Positions 52,494 to 61,378 of a stretch of 64,000 nucleotides of DNA are shown in pieces; positions within the stretch are counted from its first letter, which is position 1; the number at the start of each line of letters is the position of its first letter. This stretch comes from Youngiibacter fragilis 232.1 (GTDB lineage Bacteria; Bacillota; Clostridia; Clostridiales; Clostridiaceae): contig NZ_AXUN02000183.1 of the NCBI RefSeq assembly GCF_000495435.3, positions 1 to 64,000 on the forward strand. The letters are read 5' to 3'. The translations under genes were made by a program, and so were the position numbers. The notes beneath the pieces are model-generated. The model had not been told where the DNA came from, ran no database searches, and saw only the letters and a program-made list of their open reading frames with translations.

Positions 52494-53291
52494 TTACAGG
52501 CTAAGCAGAGACCTGTCTTCCATGGCATCCTCGTTTGCATTCTTCCTGAAAAGTTCAATGAGGTCCTTTGATGTCAGCTTTGATTTCTCTTCACCTGACA
52601 CATCGAAAACTATCTTGCCTTCATGCATCATGAGAAGCCTTGTTCCATGCTGCACAGCATGCTTGAGGTTATGGGTTATCATCAGTGTAGTGATGCTGTC
52701 TTCTTCCACAAGCTTGTCTGTGATCCTCATAATTATCTCACTTGTCTTGGGATCAAGTGCAGCAGTATGCTCGTCCAGAAGAAGAAGCTTTGGTCTCTTC
52801 ATGACAGCCATCAGCAAAGCAACTCCCTGCCTCTGACCTCCTGACAGAAGTCCCATCTTCGTGTAGAGCTTATCCTCAAGACCCAGTTCAAGGCTCTTTA
52901 GCCTCTCCCTGTAGCCCTCTATCCTCTCCTGTGAAACCGCCTTCCTGAGGCTCAGGCTTTCACCCTTTGCATCAGCAAGTGACAGGTTCTCGAGAAGTGT
53001 CATGGATGAAGCTACCGACATCTTGGGATCCTGGTGGACCCTCCCGATATTGTTCGCCCTCCTGAATGCCTTGACATCTGTTATATCCTGGCCATCAAGA
53101 ACTATAGTACCTTCATCGGCATCCAGTGTACCTGCGATAAGATTCAGGAAAGTCGACTTTCCTGCGCCGTTCGATCCAATGATCGTAGCAAACTCACCTT
53201 GCCTGATATCAATATCCAATCCGTTTATGACCCTGTTTTCGAGAGGTGTCCCAACGCTAAAGCTCTTGTACAGTCCTTTTATCTGAAGCAT
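52494..53291 (-). CDS. ABC transporter ATP-binding protein (TrpZ-like)
   Basis: 265 aa. Walker A GSNGAGKST near residue 39, Q-loop VHQDP, signature LSGGQRQG near 155, Walker B LLLLDEHTAALD and switch His in MITHNLKH. The Glu-His after Walker B (DEHTAALD) is typical for this branch of the ABC.X4/TrpZ importers. It energises the permease and binding protein encoded just upstream. It starts inside the 3' end of the permease gene (35 bp overlap) behind GGGAGGG. Confidence 0.93.
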   Translation of the reverse strand: MLQIKGLYKSFSVGTPLENRVINGLDIDIRQGEFATIIGSNGAGKSTFLNLIAGTLDADEGTIVLDGQDITDVKAFRRANNIGRVHQDPKMSVASSMTLLENLSLADAKGESLSLRKAVSQERIEGYRERLKSLELGLEDKLYTKMGLLSGGQRQGVALLMAVMKRPKLLLLDEHTAALDPKTSEIIMRITDKLVEEDSITTLMITHNLKHAVQHGTRLLMMHEGKIVFDVSGEEKSKLTSKDLIELFRKNANEDAMEDRSLLSL

Positions 53292-54180
53292 TTAAGACCC
53301 TCCCTTCAGCTTTTTTTGATTTTTTTGTTTTTTTTAAAGCTCCTCCTGAGAATCCAAGAGCTACTACTACAGCCGCAGCCGATACAAGCTTGAATTCATT
53401 CGGCTCTATTCCCCAGCCAAGTACTATTATTAGGATCGCCTTGTAGATCAGAGCTCCGGTTATTGCAAGGTTGCTCATCCCAAGGCTTACATGCTTGAAT
53501 ATGCTGAGTGCGATTATTATTGCAGCAAGTCCCATTACCGTGGTACCGACACCCATTCCAATGTCTGAATATCCCTGGTATTGTGCAGTAAGTGCTCCTG
53601 ATAATGCGGCAAGGAAGTTAGCGATTGCCAGCCCGATTATCTTCACCTTATGGCTGTCCGAGCTGAGCGACTCAAGTATGGCCTCATTATCTCCAACCGC
53701 CCTCAGGAAAAACCCTAGCTTTGTCCCGAAGAATAAGTCATAAAGGACCTTCAAGACAAGTAGGATCGCCGTAATAAGCAGAAGAGTGCTCAGGTTAATC
53801 CCGGCCACCTCCACTTCAGGCAGGCTGAATACAGTCTTATATGTGAAAAGAGGCATATTCGCCCTTCCCATTATCCTCAGGTTGATTGAATAAAGTCCAG
53901 TCATTACAAGGATTCCTGACATCAGCTTGTTCACGCCCAGCTTTGTGTGAATCAGTCCTGTGATTATTCCACCACAGGAACCGATTAGAGCTGCAAGGAA
54001 CGTTGCAAGGAAAGGATTCACCCCTCTTGAAAGAAGCAGGGCAACACCTGCCGCTCCCATAGGGAATGTACCATCGACCGTCATGTCGGCGAAATCCATT
54101 ATTTTGTATGTTATGTATATCCCGAGACACATTATTGCAAACAATGTGCCCTGTTCGAGAATACTGATAAAGATACCCAT
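53257..54180 (-). CDS. ABC transporter permease (TrpY-like)
   Basis: 307 aa of the branched-chain-type permease family, eight to nine membrane segments; the conserved loop with GLALANFLAALSGALTAQYQG lies near residue 195. The C-terminus is a basic cytoplasmic tail (KKTKKSKKAEGR), encoded in the overlap with the ATPase gene. Together with the lipoprotein upstream it would form the membrane channel of an amino acid importer. Confidence 0.92.
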   Translation of the reverse strand: MGIFISILEQGTLFAIMCLGIYITYKIMDFADMTVDGTFPMGAAGVALLLSRGVNPFLATFLAALIGSCGGIITGLIHTKLGVNKLMSGILVMTGLYSINLRIMGRANMPLFTYKTVFSLPEVEVAGINLSTLLLITAILLVLKVLYDLFFGTKLGFFLRAVGDNEAILESLSSDSHKVKIIGLAIANFLAALSGALTAQYQGYSDIGMGVGTTVMGLAAIIIALSIFKHVSLGMSNLAITGALIYKAILIIVLGWGIEPNEFKLVSAAAVVVALGFSGGALKKTKKSKKAEGRVLNASDKRTVQEL

Positions 54181-54196
54181 CAGTCTCCTCCTTGAG

Positions 54197-55162
54197 CTAC
54201 TTTATTACCGCACCCTTGAGTATGTCTTCAGGTATGGTTATTCCGAGTGTGTCTGCGGTAGCCTTGTTAATGGTTATAGTAGGATTAGCGATCGTGGATA
54301 TTGCAATGTCCGTAGGTGCCTTGCCCTTAAGGACTTCAATGGCCTTCTGACCTGCTTCTTTTCCTAACTGGTAGTAGTCGATTCCTGCGCTGAGAAGCGC
54401 ACCTGCCGTCACTCCTGCGTCTTCCGCAGCGAATACAGGTATCTTCTTATCAAGTGCCAGCTTGTTGACAAGTGCATAAGCCGAAGCAACAGTATTGTCA
54501 GTAGGTGTGTACAGTGCATCTACCTTTGAAAGCAGGACCGGCATTACCTGATTCATCTCATTTACGTTGGTGACACCCGCTTCCTCGACAGCAAGTCCGA
54601 TCTTTGCTGCAGCTTCCTTAAGTCTCTTTACCTGAAGCACTGAATTCGCTTCAGAAGTGTTGTATACTACGCCAAGGGTCTTGACAGTAGGCATTATCTT
54701 TACTATCAGGTCCAGCTGAGGTCCTATCGGAACATCATCAGAAGTGCCTGTAACATTGGTTCCTGACTTATCAAGTGCCTTTGCAATACCTGCATCCACT
54801 GGATCGGTAACCGCTGTTATGACTATTGGTATTTCCTTCGTTGAATTGTACGCTGCCTGAGCAGTCGGTGTTGCTATCGCAAATATAATATCGACCTTGT
54901 TAGTCACAAAGTCCTTTGCAATCGATTGAGCTGTCTGAGGGTCTCCCTGTGCGTTCTTGTAATCAACCACAAGATTCTTTCCTTCTTCGTACCCGCCCTC
55001 CTTCAGTGCATCCAGGAATCCTTTTCTTGCTGCATCCAGAGCATCATGAACGACTATCTGTGTTATCCCGATAGTCACTTTACCGTCATCCTTTGCTGAA
55101 CTGCATCCTGCAGCAGCGAGGGATGCGACTACAAGTGCTGCAGCCACCAATTTCTTTACCAT
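54197..55162 (-). CDS. Substrate-binding lipoprotein (TrpX/ABC_sub_bind family)
   Basis: 321 aa. A lipoprotein signal peptide covers residues 1-20 with lipobox LAAAGC; the mature protein (KVTIGITQIVVHDALDAARKGF) is the PF04392 type with two lobes and VVYNTSEANSVLQVKRLKEAA. Characterised relatives bind tryptophan or tyrosine, so an aromatic amino acid is the best guess but not proven. ATG at 55162 has GGAGG upstream; a TTG five codons earlier overlaps that site. First gene of the importer operon. Confidence 0.92.
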   Translation of the reverse strand: MVKKLVAAALVVASLAAAGCSSAKDDGKVTIGITQIVVHDALDAARKGFLDALKEGGYEEGKNLVVDYKNAQGDPQTAQSIAKDFVTNKVDIIFAIATPTAQAAYNSTKEIPIVITAVTDPVDAGIAKALDKSGTNVTGTSDDVPIGPQLDLIVKIMPTVKTLGVVYNTSEANSVLQVKRLKEAAAKIGLAVEEAGVTNVNEMNQVMPVLLSKVDALYTPTDNTVASAYALVNKLALDKKIPVFAAEDAGVTAGALLSAGIDYYQLGKEAGQKAIEVLKGKAPTDIAISTIANPTITINKATADTLGITIPEDILKGAVIK

Positions 55163-55178
55163 ACTACCATCCTCCAAT

Positions 55179-55190
55179 AATTCATGAATT
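55179..55190. promoter_or_regulatory. Palindrome between promoter and start of the importer operon
   Basis: Perfect 12-bp palindrome AATTCATGAATT just upstream of the ribosome binding site and behind the transcription start, with a related half ATTATGAAT next to it. A repressor site here would fit substrate-controlled uptake; the regulator is unknown. There is no T-box in the leader. Confidence 0.4.
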
Positions 55191-55206
55191 AATTATGAAT
55201 GTATAA

Positions 55207-55235
55207 ATTATAATTGCCTTTGTGAAATTTTGCAA
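55207..55235 (-). promoter_or_regulatory. Promoter of the importer operon
   Basis: Minus-strand -35 TTGCAA (55235-55230), 17-nt spacer, -10 TATAAT (55212-55207). Confidence 0.75.
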
Positions 55236-55406
55236 GTTTCATTTGACTGTTTGGCATAATGCAGCCATCACTCTTGGTGATTGATTGCACCATACAAATG
55301 GAAATTGACATATTGGCAAAAACGCCTTGAATAAAGATGCAAATTTTCCAATCCTTACCTATAATAACCATTACAGGTTTCAAAATAGCATATTTCCGCA
55401 ATAAAA

Positions 55407-55436
55407 AAAGGGATTCCATCTCCTGAAAATCCCTTT
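55407..55436 (-). terminator. Terminator of the papain-like protein gene
   Basis: 9-bp stem AAAGGGATT/AATCCCTTT, loop 12 nt, with T7 on the minus strand. It begins at the stop codon of the gene. Confidence 0.85.
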
Positions 55437-56002
55437 CATATTACGTTTGCCGCCATCCTGCCTACAGTCCATGTCAAGCTTCGCCTGTAGTCTCTGATGA
55501 GTCCTTCATATACTACCTCTGCATCAAGATGCATGAAGTCATCAGGTTGCACCAGACTGCCATGCTTTTCAAATTCAGCCACCTGTGCCCCTTCGATCAC
55601 ATGTGTAACAAATCCTGCGCATGTATATTTGCTGTTGCTGTACCTTGGCCTGCCCAGCATGAAATAAATAAGTCCTAGTACCGAATATCCGTAAGCCTGC
55701 CTGTTTGCCTTGAATCTGCTGATTATATCTTCGGCTGAAGCATATTGCTCATCCGTGACACTTACCTTAAGAACCATGCATTGTGTTTCGGTCTTTACCG
55801 CAAACACACCGCCTTCTATATCCTCTTCCATGAAGGTACCGATGAATGGATTCCATGTGTACTTTCTGCTGAAGCTGTATAGCTCCTCCAGATTCTCATC
55901 CAGAGCTATCGACGCATGCGACCATGAGCCCCTTGTATACAGCTTTATTGCTGAACCCAATGCAGTCCCTGTACGGGTTAGCAGAATATATATATCTTTC
56001 AA
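55436..56002 (-). CDS. Permuted papain-fold (YiiX/NlpC-P60-like) protein
   Basis: 188 aa, no signal peptide. The order His then Cys fits the permuted NlpC/P60 superfamily: SHASIALDENLEELYSF holds the His (near residue 29) and YTCAGFVTHVIEGA the Cys (near residue 127). Members are thiol hydrolases or acyltransferases on peptides or lipids; the partner substrate cannot be inferred. It is a single gene with its own promoter and terminator. Confidence 0.78.
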   Translation of the reverse strand: MKDIYILLTRTGTALGSAIKLYTRGSWSHASIALDENLEELYSFSRKYTWNPFIGTFMEEDIEGGVFAVKTETQCMVLKVSVTDEQYASAEDIISRFKANRQAYGYSVLGLIYFMLGRPRYSNSKYTCAGFVTHVIEGAQVAEFEKHGSLVQPDDFMHLDAEVVYEGLIRDYRRSLTWTVGRMAANVI

Positions 56003-56027
56003 ATCATCACCCCGCTTACAATAATAT

Positions 56028-56056
56028 ATTTTAAACTCTTCAGAGTGCGATTACAA
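56028..56056 (-). promoter_or_regulatory. Promoter of the papain-like protein gene
   Basis: Minus-strand -35 TTGTAA (56056-56051), 17-nt spacer, -10 TAAAAT (56033-56028). Confidence 0.55.
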
Positions 56057-56107
56057 GTGACAGTCCCAATTTCAGAATTCATTAAGAACCCATAAGGAAA
56101 CACAAAA

Positions 56108-56129
56108 TCCGGGCGAATACTCGCCCGGA
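56108..56129 (-). terminator. Terminator of the M23 hydrolase gene
   Basis: Perfect 9-bp stem TCCGGGCGA-4 nt-TCGCCCGGA, followed by TTTTG on the minus strand. Confidence 0.85.
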
Positions 56130-56148
56130 CAATAGGCTATGACTTCAA

Positions 56149-57435
56149 TCAGATGTAGTTTGCCGGATTGACATGTTCACCATTCACCCTTATCTCAAAG
56201 TGGAGGTGAGGTCCGGTGCTCATGCCAGTGGATCCGACAAATCCAATCGTCTGGCCTTGAGAGACCCTTGAACCCAAAGAGGTGTTGAAGCTCTTCAGAT
56301 GAGCATACAGCGAAGATACTCCGTTGCCATGGTCAACTATGATGTAGTTTCCATATGATGAATTGTATTTCGCTAGTATCACCACACCGCCTTTAACAGC
56401 CTTAACTGGTGTACCCGATGATGCCGCAAAGTCGATTCCGGTATGGAACTTAGAATATCCAAGTATAGGATGGATTCTCCATCCATACGGAGATGATATC
56501 CTTCCTGATACAGGCCGGATATACTCCGCAGTTGGTGCTTCTGCAGCATTATTGCTGGGCTTTGGCGCGTTGGAGGACGAAGATGCTGCCTTGATAAGAT
56601 TCTGGATCTCCTTCTCAAGCGCTGCATTCTCCTCAATAATATCGCCGATTTCCGATGCTATTGCCTTTTCTTCCGCAGATAATCTGGATAAAGCCTGGTT
56701 TTTGGCATACTCAATATTCCTTAAAGCAGCGAGCTTTTCAGAGTATTTCTTCTTCTCAGCTTCAAGCTCCCTCTTTTCGGTTTCAAGCTTTTTCTTTTCA
56801 GATTCAAGCTCTTCCTTAGCAGCAAGGAACTGACGCTTGGTTTCTTCAAGTTCAGAGCGCTTCACCTTGAGTTCTTCCATCATTAGCTTGACTGTTTCAA
56901 TGATTTCGTTGTCCTTTTCGACGAGCCTGTTGATCATTGTAAGCCTGTCAGCGAACTCGAGTAAGCTCTTTGATTCAACCAGGGCAAAAATCACGTCGCC
57001 GAATGAGCTGTTCATGTATGACGCCCTTATTCTGGCATCAAGCATTTCCTTCTTTTCAGCCAATTCAGCTTCCTTCTGTGCTATTTCAGCAAGCTTACGT
57101 TCAATCTCAGCTTCAGTTTCCGCGATCTTCCCCGTCATAACTGTGATCTTACCGTTGGTAAGGCTTATCTCATCTTCCTTGGCCCTTATTGCAGCCTTTA
57201 TCTTGTCAGCTTCTTTTGTAAGCGCAGTCTGCTCTGCAATTATCTCCTGGAGTTCGGCATTAAGTACGGATTTCTCACCAGCTACCTCTGATTTTTCCTC
57301 CTGGAGCTCTTTTATGGTCTCTTGATTCTCTTTAATCTGATTTTCCTTGTTGGTCACGGTTCCAGTTGCATATGCACTTGTCTGGAAAGCCATGGCAATA
57401 ACAAGGGTCATTGCTATGATTTTGATCTTACCCAT
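56149..57435 (-). CDS. Secreted coiled-coil M23 peptidase (EnvC/NlpD-like murein hydrolase or activator)
   Basis: 428 aa. A signal peptide (MGKIKIIAMTLVIAMAFQTSAYA) leads into about 270 residues of Glu/Lys-rich coiled coil, a short Ser/Ala/Pro linker, and a C-terminal M23 domain. There the zinc ligands are intact: HTGIDFAA (His, Asp) and HLHFEI with the catalytic His in LYAHLKS. Intact ligands favour real endopeptidase activity over a pure activator. The coiled coil suggests control by FtsEX-type partners as in EnvC or CwlO-like proteins, but no ftsEX is beside it. AGGAGG precedes the start. Confidence 0.92.
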   Translation of the reverse strand: MGKIKIIAMTLVIAMAFQTSAYATGTVTNKENQIKENQETIKELQEEKSEVAGEKSVLNAELQEIIAEQTALTKEADKIKAAIRAKEDEISLTNGKITVMTGKIAETEAEIERKLAEIAQKEAELAEKKEMLDARIRASYMNSSFGDVIFALVESKSLLEFADRLTMINRLVEKDNEIIETVKLMMEELKVKRSELEETKRQFLAAKEELESEKKKLETEKRELEAEKKKYSEKLAALRNIEYAKNQALSRLSAEEKAIASEIGDIIEENAALEKEIQNLIKAASSSSNAPKPSNNAAEAPTAEYIRPVSGRISSPYGWRIHPILGYSKFHTGIDFAASSGTPVKAVKGGVVILAKYNSSYGNYIIVDHGNGVSSLYAHLKSFNTSLGSRVSQGQTIGFVGSTGMSTGPHLHFEIRVNGEHVNPANYI

Positions 57436-57519
57436 AAAAGCCTCCTTTCTACAGTAATAATTTTACTACAAATATCAGGGAACACTATAGTTTCACTGAA
57501 ATTTCACAAATATCGATGA

Positions 57520-57930
57520 CTATCTCTCAAGTCCCCTATGCCCCATGCCGACTACGACTTCATCGAGATACAGCAGACCGATACTCAGGAATATGCATAC
57601 GCATATGTCATGTTCGGACCTTGCAATCCCGATCTTACCGCCTACATTAAGGTTACTGGCCTTCATCATCACCTGAGCGAGCGCATCTCTGCAGGCTCCG
57701 ATAACCGCACCTTCCTGTGCATACTCATCAGCAATCAGCCCGCCTCGCTTTGACGCGACAAGGGACCTCTCCAGTATCTTGGGTATGCTCTGAGAGATGT
57801 TTCCTCCGATATCGACTGCAGCTCCCTTTATACCCATCCCATCAAGTTGGGTGAGCATATCCCTCTCCTCTTCCCTGGTTGTTATCGCCAGTTTCATGGC
57901 TGCTTTTCCTACATCTATACTGTTAAACAT
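57520..57930 (-). CDS. HutP-family histidine-responsive RNA-binding protein
   Basis: 136 aa. The core reads KGAAVDIGGNISQSIPKILERSLVASKR (with Glu in the ligand region), EEGAV-like QEGAVIGACRDALAQVMMKA, NLNVGGKIGIARSEHDI and a C-terminal GMGHRGL, all as in the clostridial HutP family. Bacillus HutP binds histidine and Mg and prevents termination ahead of the hut genes. In Clostridia relatives are widespread and often not beside hut; the target RNA here is unknown. hutH does occur in this window, 48 kb away. AGGTGG precedes the ATG. Confidence 0.85.
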   Translation of the reverse strand: MFNSIDVGKAAMKLAITTREEERDMLTQLDGMGIKGAAVDIGGNISQSIPKILERSLVASKRGGLIADEYAQEGAVIGACRDALAQVMMKASNLNVGGKIGIARSEHDICVCIFLSIGLLYLDEVVVGMGHRGLER

Positions 57931-57951
57931 GATCCACCTGTCGAAATAAGG

Positions 57952-58293
57952 CTAGCTTGCGCCATTACTCGAACCTTCCTTTATTTCCCAATGAAGGATG
58001 AAAGTAAACACTATCCTCAGTGCCATTACAATAACAAGAATAAGAAGCTCGTCTAAAGTACCTATTACTATTGTCTTGAGAAGCTCTGAAGCGAGCAGGA
58101 ATTCGAGCGCGACTCCAAGTCCCCTTGCAAAATCCAGCTTGATAAGATGGTCAGGCACATGTCTGTTTATTATCCCCTTGACGTACATATAAAATCCCTT
58201 GAGGGAAGACAGCAGAATGATTACTATGCCCATCAGTTCGAGCGGATAGATTGCGTAGGGTACTATATCGTGTAGTAGTTCTGATATGTGCAT
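57952..58293 (-). CDS. DUF1622 small membrane protein
   Basis: 113 aa. Three hydrophobic stretches: residues 12-34 (YAIYPLELMGIVIILLSSL), about 55-70 (ARGLGVALEFLLASELLKT) and 75-105 (LDELLILVIVMALRIVFTFIL). The LDFARGLGVALEFLLASELLKT and LRIVFTFILHWEI segments mark the DUF1622 family, whose function is not known. GGAGG precedes the ATG at 58293. It precedes the HutP-like gene by 21 bp and probably shares its transcript. Confidence 0.88.
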   Translation of the reverse strand: MHISELLHDIVPYAIYPLELMGIVIILLSSLKGFYMYVKGIINRHVPDHLIKLDFARGLGVALEFLLASELLKTIVIGTLDELLILVIVMALRIVFTFILHWEIKEGSSNGAS

Positions 58294-58347
58294 TTGTTCC
58301 TCCAAGATGTTTATTCAAGTATATGATATTCCAATTGATAGATAAAT

Positions 58348-60315
58348 TCAATCCATATATTCAGCAGGATTAAACACCATCTGGAATTCACCTGAAGAGT
58401 AAGGCCCTATCTCCTCTTCCTTATATGTTACGGCCTTACCGTCATGGTTCATGTAGAAAAGTTTTTCTTTGCCATCAATGGTCCTGAAAACCAGTTCGAG
58501 GCCTTCAGGTGAATCAAACGTCCTGATTCCGCTGCCTGCAGCAATTTTACTTGCAAGGGCATCCATAGTCTGGTCATCAGCACCTCCTCCAACATAATAT
58601 ACGAGACCTTTACCATACCTGTTTACGGTTATGCATGCCTTTTCCTTGTAGAATGGGTCATCATACCTGTAAAGAACATCGGCTGAAGAAGCATCAACCA
58701 TATCCCTCCAGACACTGCAGCTGCCTTTTGAACCATCGGTCCCAACTAGTTTGGCATCCTGTCCCGGCTGCAGGCTCTCACTTTCAAGTATGCTTATGCC
58801 ACAAAGCTCGCCTATTGGCCCCGGGGCCACCATTCCTCTGTAGACATTGTTGTTTCTCTTCTTTATCCCAGCCCTGTAAGAGAATATTATTGTTCCTCCG
58901 TTCTCTGCAAACTCTTTGAGCCTTTTGGAGAGATCCTCGTCGATTATCTGCATGACCGGTACTGCAACTATCTTATAACCACTGAAGTCCCTGCCTGCCG
59001 GTATTACATCAGTTGCTGCGTTAATTTTGTGGAACGGACGATAGAGCCTTATCATTTCCGTGCTGAAATCAAACATCGCACTTGCCCTCTGGATCCTCCA
59101 TGACCAAATGTTGTCATAGTCATAGACTACCGCAACCTCCCCTTTCATCGGACTTTCGAATCCAGCTCCGATTTTTGCCGCCTTCTCAAATACGCCCTTG
59201 CCCTCAAGGAATTTCCTTCCTTTCCTGTCATTATGGTCGATAATTCCCAGGCAGAACTGCTCCTGACCCCTGTCCATTGCTCTCCACCTGAAGAACAGCA
59301 TCCCGCTGCAGCCTCTGGAAAACGCCTGCCACGACCACATGGAGGACTGCATCGGTCTTGGCAGATAACCTATGATATCATGGCCCTGAGCTCCCATAAG
59401 CTGTTCCATGATAAGGAAACTCCTCTCCTTGAGGCATCTCATGAAATCATGCGCCATGGCAGTATGGGCCGGGCTAACTGGCTCCTTGAGCCCTCCCCAG
59501 ACAGGATAGTTGTCATAGGATACTATATCCAGAAGTTCAGCGATCTTTCCGAAATCAAAGGACTTTTCAAAGAACCCTCCCGAGAAGTTGTGTGTGACAA
59601 ACTGTGATTCACCCTTTGACTCTCTGATGGCATCAAGCTGCAGCCTTGCGAATTCTTCAACCGCATTGCTTCTGAACCGAAAATGGTCAAGAAGCAATGC
59701 AGGGTTGTGCACAGTTATCGTCTCCCTCGGCAGCACTATCTCGTCGAAGCTGTTGTAGGTCTGACCCCAGAAGATGGTTCCATATTCACTGTTGAGCGAA
59801 TCTATGTCTCCATATTTTTGTTCAAGGAACCTTCTGAAGGCATTCTCACACTTTTGGCACCAGCACATGTCACTTCCTTCGTGACCGAATTCATTGTCGG
59901 CCTGCCAGGCTACTACACTCTTCCTTTCACTGTAATGGGACACTAGCTTCCTTACCAACCTTACTGAGAGCTCCCTGTATTTGTCCGAATTGAAGCAATA
60001 CTGCCTCCTCCCTCCAAATACCCTTCGGTTGCCATTAATGTCCTCCGAATGTACTTCTGGATATCTGCGGCTGAGCCATGCAGGAAATGTTGCCGTCGGT
60101 GTCCCAAAGATCACATCAAGACCTGCCTTTTCAGCCTTGTCTAGGATATCATCCCAATATGAGAAATCAAAGCAGCCTTCCTCACTTTCAAACATATGCC
60201 ATGCGAATTCACCAATTCTGATGGTATTTACTCCCATCTCCTTCATCCTTGCAAAATCACTTTCAACTTCATGATTTTCCCAGTGCTCAGGGTAATAATC
60301 GACTCCCAGTATCAT
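58348..60315 (-). CDS. GH42 beta-galactosidase
   Basis: 655 aa, cytoplasmic. Family GH42: domain A TIM barrel with acid/base Glu142 in ADNEFG and the nucleophile Glu in LIMEQLMG (near residue 310), trimerisation domain B (about 390-590) and a small C-terminal domain. The zinc cluster Cys107, Cys151, Cys153, Cys156 matches the four-cysteine pattern of Thermus A4 beta-galactosidase almost position for position. Start ATG 60315 behind AAGGGAG; the frame runs 55 codons upstream through galM and is not used. Last gene of galE-galT-galM-bga: galactose released from lactose or galactans feeds the Leloir enzymes. Confidence 0.95.
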   Translation of the reverse strand: MILGVDYYPEHWENHEVESDFARMKEMGVNTIRIGEFAWHMFESEEGCFDFSYWDDILDKAEKAGLDVIFGTPTATFPAWLSRRYPEVHSEDINGNRRVFGGRRQYCFNSDKYRELSVRLVRKLVSHYSERKSVVAWQADNEFGHEGSDMCWCQKCENAFRRFLEQKYGDIDSLNSEYGTIFWGQTYNSFDEIVLPRETITVHNPALLLDHFRFRSNAVEEFARLQLDAIRESKGESQFVTHNFSGGFFEKSFDFGKIAELLDIVSYDNYPVWGGLKEPVSPAHTAMAHDFMRCLKERSFLIMEQLMGAQGHDIIGYLPRPMQSSMWSWQAFSRGCSGMLFFRWRAMDRGQEQFCLGIIDHNDRKGRKFLEGKGVFEKAAKIGAGFESPMKGEVAVVYDYDNIWSWRIQRASAMFDFSTEMIRLYRPFHKINAATDVIPAGRDFSGYKIVAVPVMQIIDEDLSKRLKEFAENGGTIIFSYRAGIKKRNNNVYRGMVAPGPIGELCGISILESESLQPGQDAKLVGTDGSKGSCSVWRDMVDASSADVLYRYDDPFYKEKACITVNRYGKGLVYYVGGGADDQTMDALASKIAAGSGIRTFDSPEGLELVFRTIDGKEKLFYMNHDGKAVTYKEEEIGPYSSGEFQMVFNPAEYMD

Positions 60316-60337
60316 ATCTTTTCTCCCTTTCAAGTTT

Positions 60338-61378
60338 TTACAGGATGCCAAATCTATATTCCGTATAGCTTCTGAACGTTTCCCCCTGCTTAAGGACCGA
60401 ATCCTCCAGGAACGTTCCGTCCCTGCCGATAGGAAGCCTCTGTACTTCCAGCGCTGCCGACATTCTTTCAGACAAGACAATATTTCCTACAATGACCTGT
60501 CCCTGAGCGTAGTTCTGCGAATACAGGACCAGTGCCTTGTTGTCAGTGTGTATCTCCATCAGCCTGCCGGTCTCCCTGTCCCATAGCCTCGCCTTTATTC
60601 CGCTTCCTTCCCTCAGTACGAACGGATGGTCATATCCTTTTCCGATGAGCAGCTGACTGTCACAAAAACCAATATCTCTGCCAATCTCCTTCATTGAGTT
60701 GAAATCGAACGGCGTGCCCTTTGTTTCTATCAGCCTTCCAGTCGGTGCTGAGGAGTCATCCAGTTCGGCATAAAAGTCAGAAGCTATCATAAGATTATGG
60801 CTTTCAATGGATTTTGAAAAATCACCGCTCAGATTGAAATATGAGTGATTTGTCAGATTTACCAGCGTATCACAGTCTGAAACAGCCTTATAGCTTATCT
60901 TGAATACGTTTTCTTCGGAGAGCGAATAAGATACTGCACTATACAGATTCCCAGGGTACCCTTCCTCCATGTGGGGCGACGTCCTTCTGAAAACCACCGC
61001 AGCCATACTTTCTGATGTGTTTACAGCAAAACTGTAAGTCTTCTTGTCAAAGCCCTCTCTTCCTCCCTGCCCCGAATTTGTCCCGTAATTGAGTTCAATA
61101 CTGTATTTCACCCCATTCAAAGTGAAAGCTCCGTCTTTTATACGTCCGGCCGTCCTACCGATAAGTGCACCAAAGTAGGCAGGATTATCCAGGTAGTCGT
61201 CAGGATTCTCATAACCCATCACGACATTCTTGTATATTCCATGCCTGTCCGGTACATGGATTCCGGTGATTATGCACCCCAGGTCCAGAGCGGTGACCTT
61301 CATCCCCGCCCTGTTCTCCAGTGTTATCTCATGGAACTCCTTGCCATTTAGGTAAAGTTTCCTGCTATAGGCCTTCAT
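60338..61378 (-). CDS. galM: Galactose mutarotase (aldose 1-epimerase)
   Basis: 346 aa. It interconverts alpha and beta galactose so that galactokinase can act. Key stretches: NRAGMKVTALDLGCIITGIHVPDR, ALIGRTAGRIKDGAF, the catalytic His in NLTNHSYFNLSG near residue 180, GTPFDF and the YDHPFVL. The ATG at 61378 overlaps the galT end by 14 bp and has TGAGG upstream; 41 more codons are open but lie inside galT. No galK is seen in the window, so the kinase is elsewhere. Confidence 0.95.
   Translation of the reverse strand: MKAYSRKLYLNGKEFHEITLENRAGMKVTALDLGCIITGIHVPDRHGIYKNVVMGYENPDDYLDNPAYFGALIGRTAGRIKDGAFTLNGVKYSIELNYGTNSGQGGREGFDKKTYSFAVNTSESMAAVVFRRTSPHMEEGYPGNLYSAVSYSLSEENVFKISYKAVSDCDTLVNLTNHSYFNLSGDFSKSIESHNLMIASDFYAELDDSSAPTGRLIETKGTPFDFNSMKEIGRDIGFCDSQLLIGKGYDHPFVLREGSGIKARLWDRETGRLMEIHTDNKALVLYSQNYAQGQVIVGNIVLSERMSAALEVQRLPIGRDGTFLEDSVLKQGETFRSYTEYRFGIL

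Noticed and set aside
60316-60480. N-terminal 55-residue extension of the GH42 enzyme
   Set aside because: It lies in antiphase over the galM end, has low-complexity basic sequence, and the internal ATG has a proper ribosome binding site and the family N-terminus.
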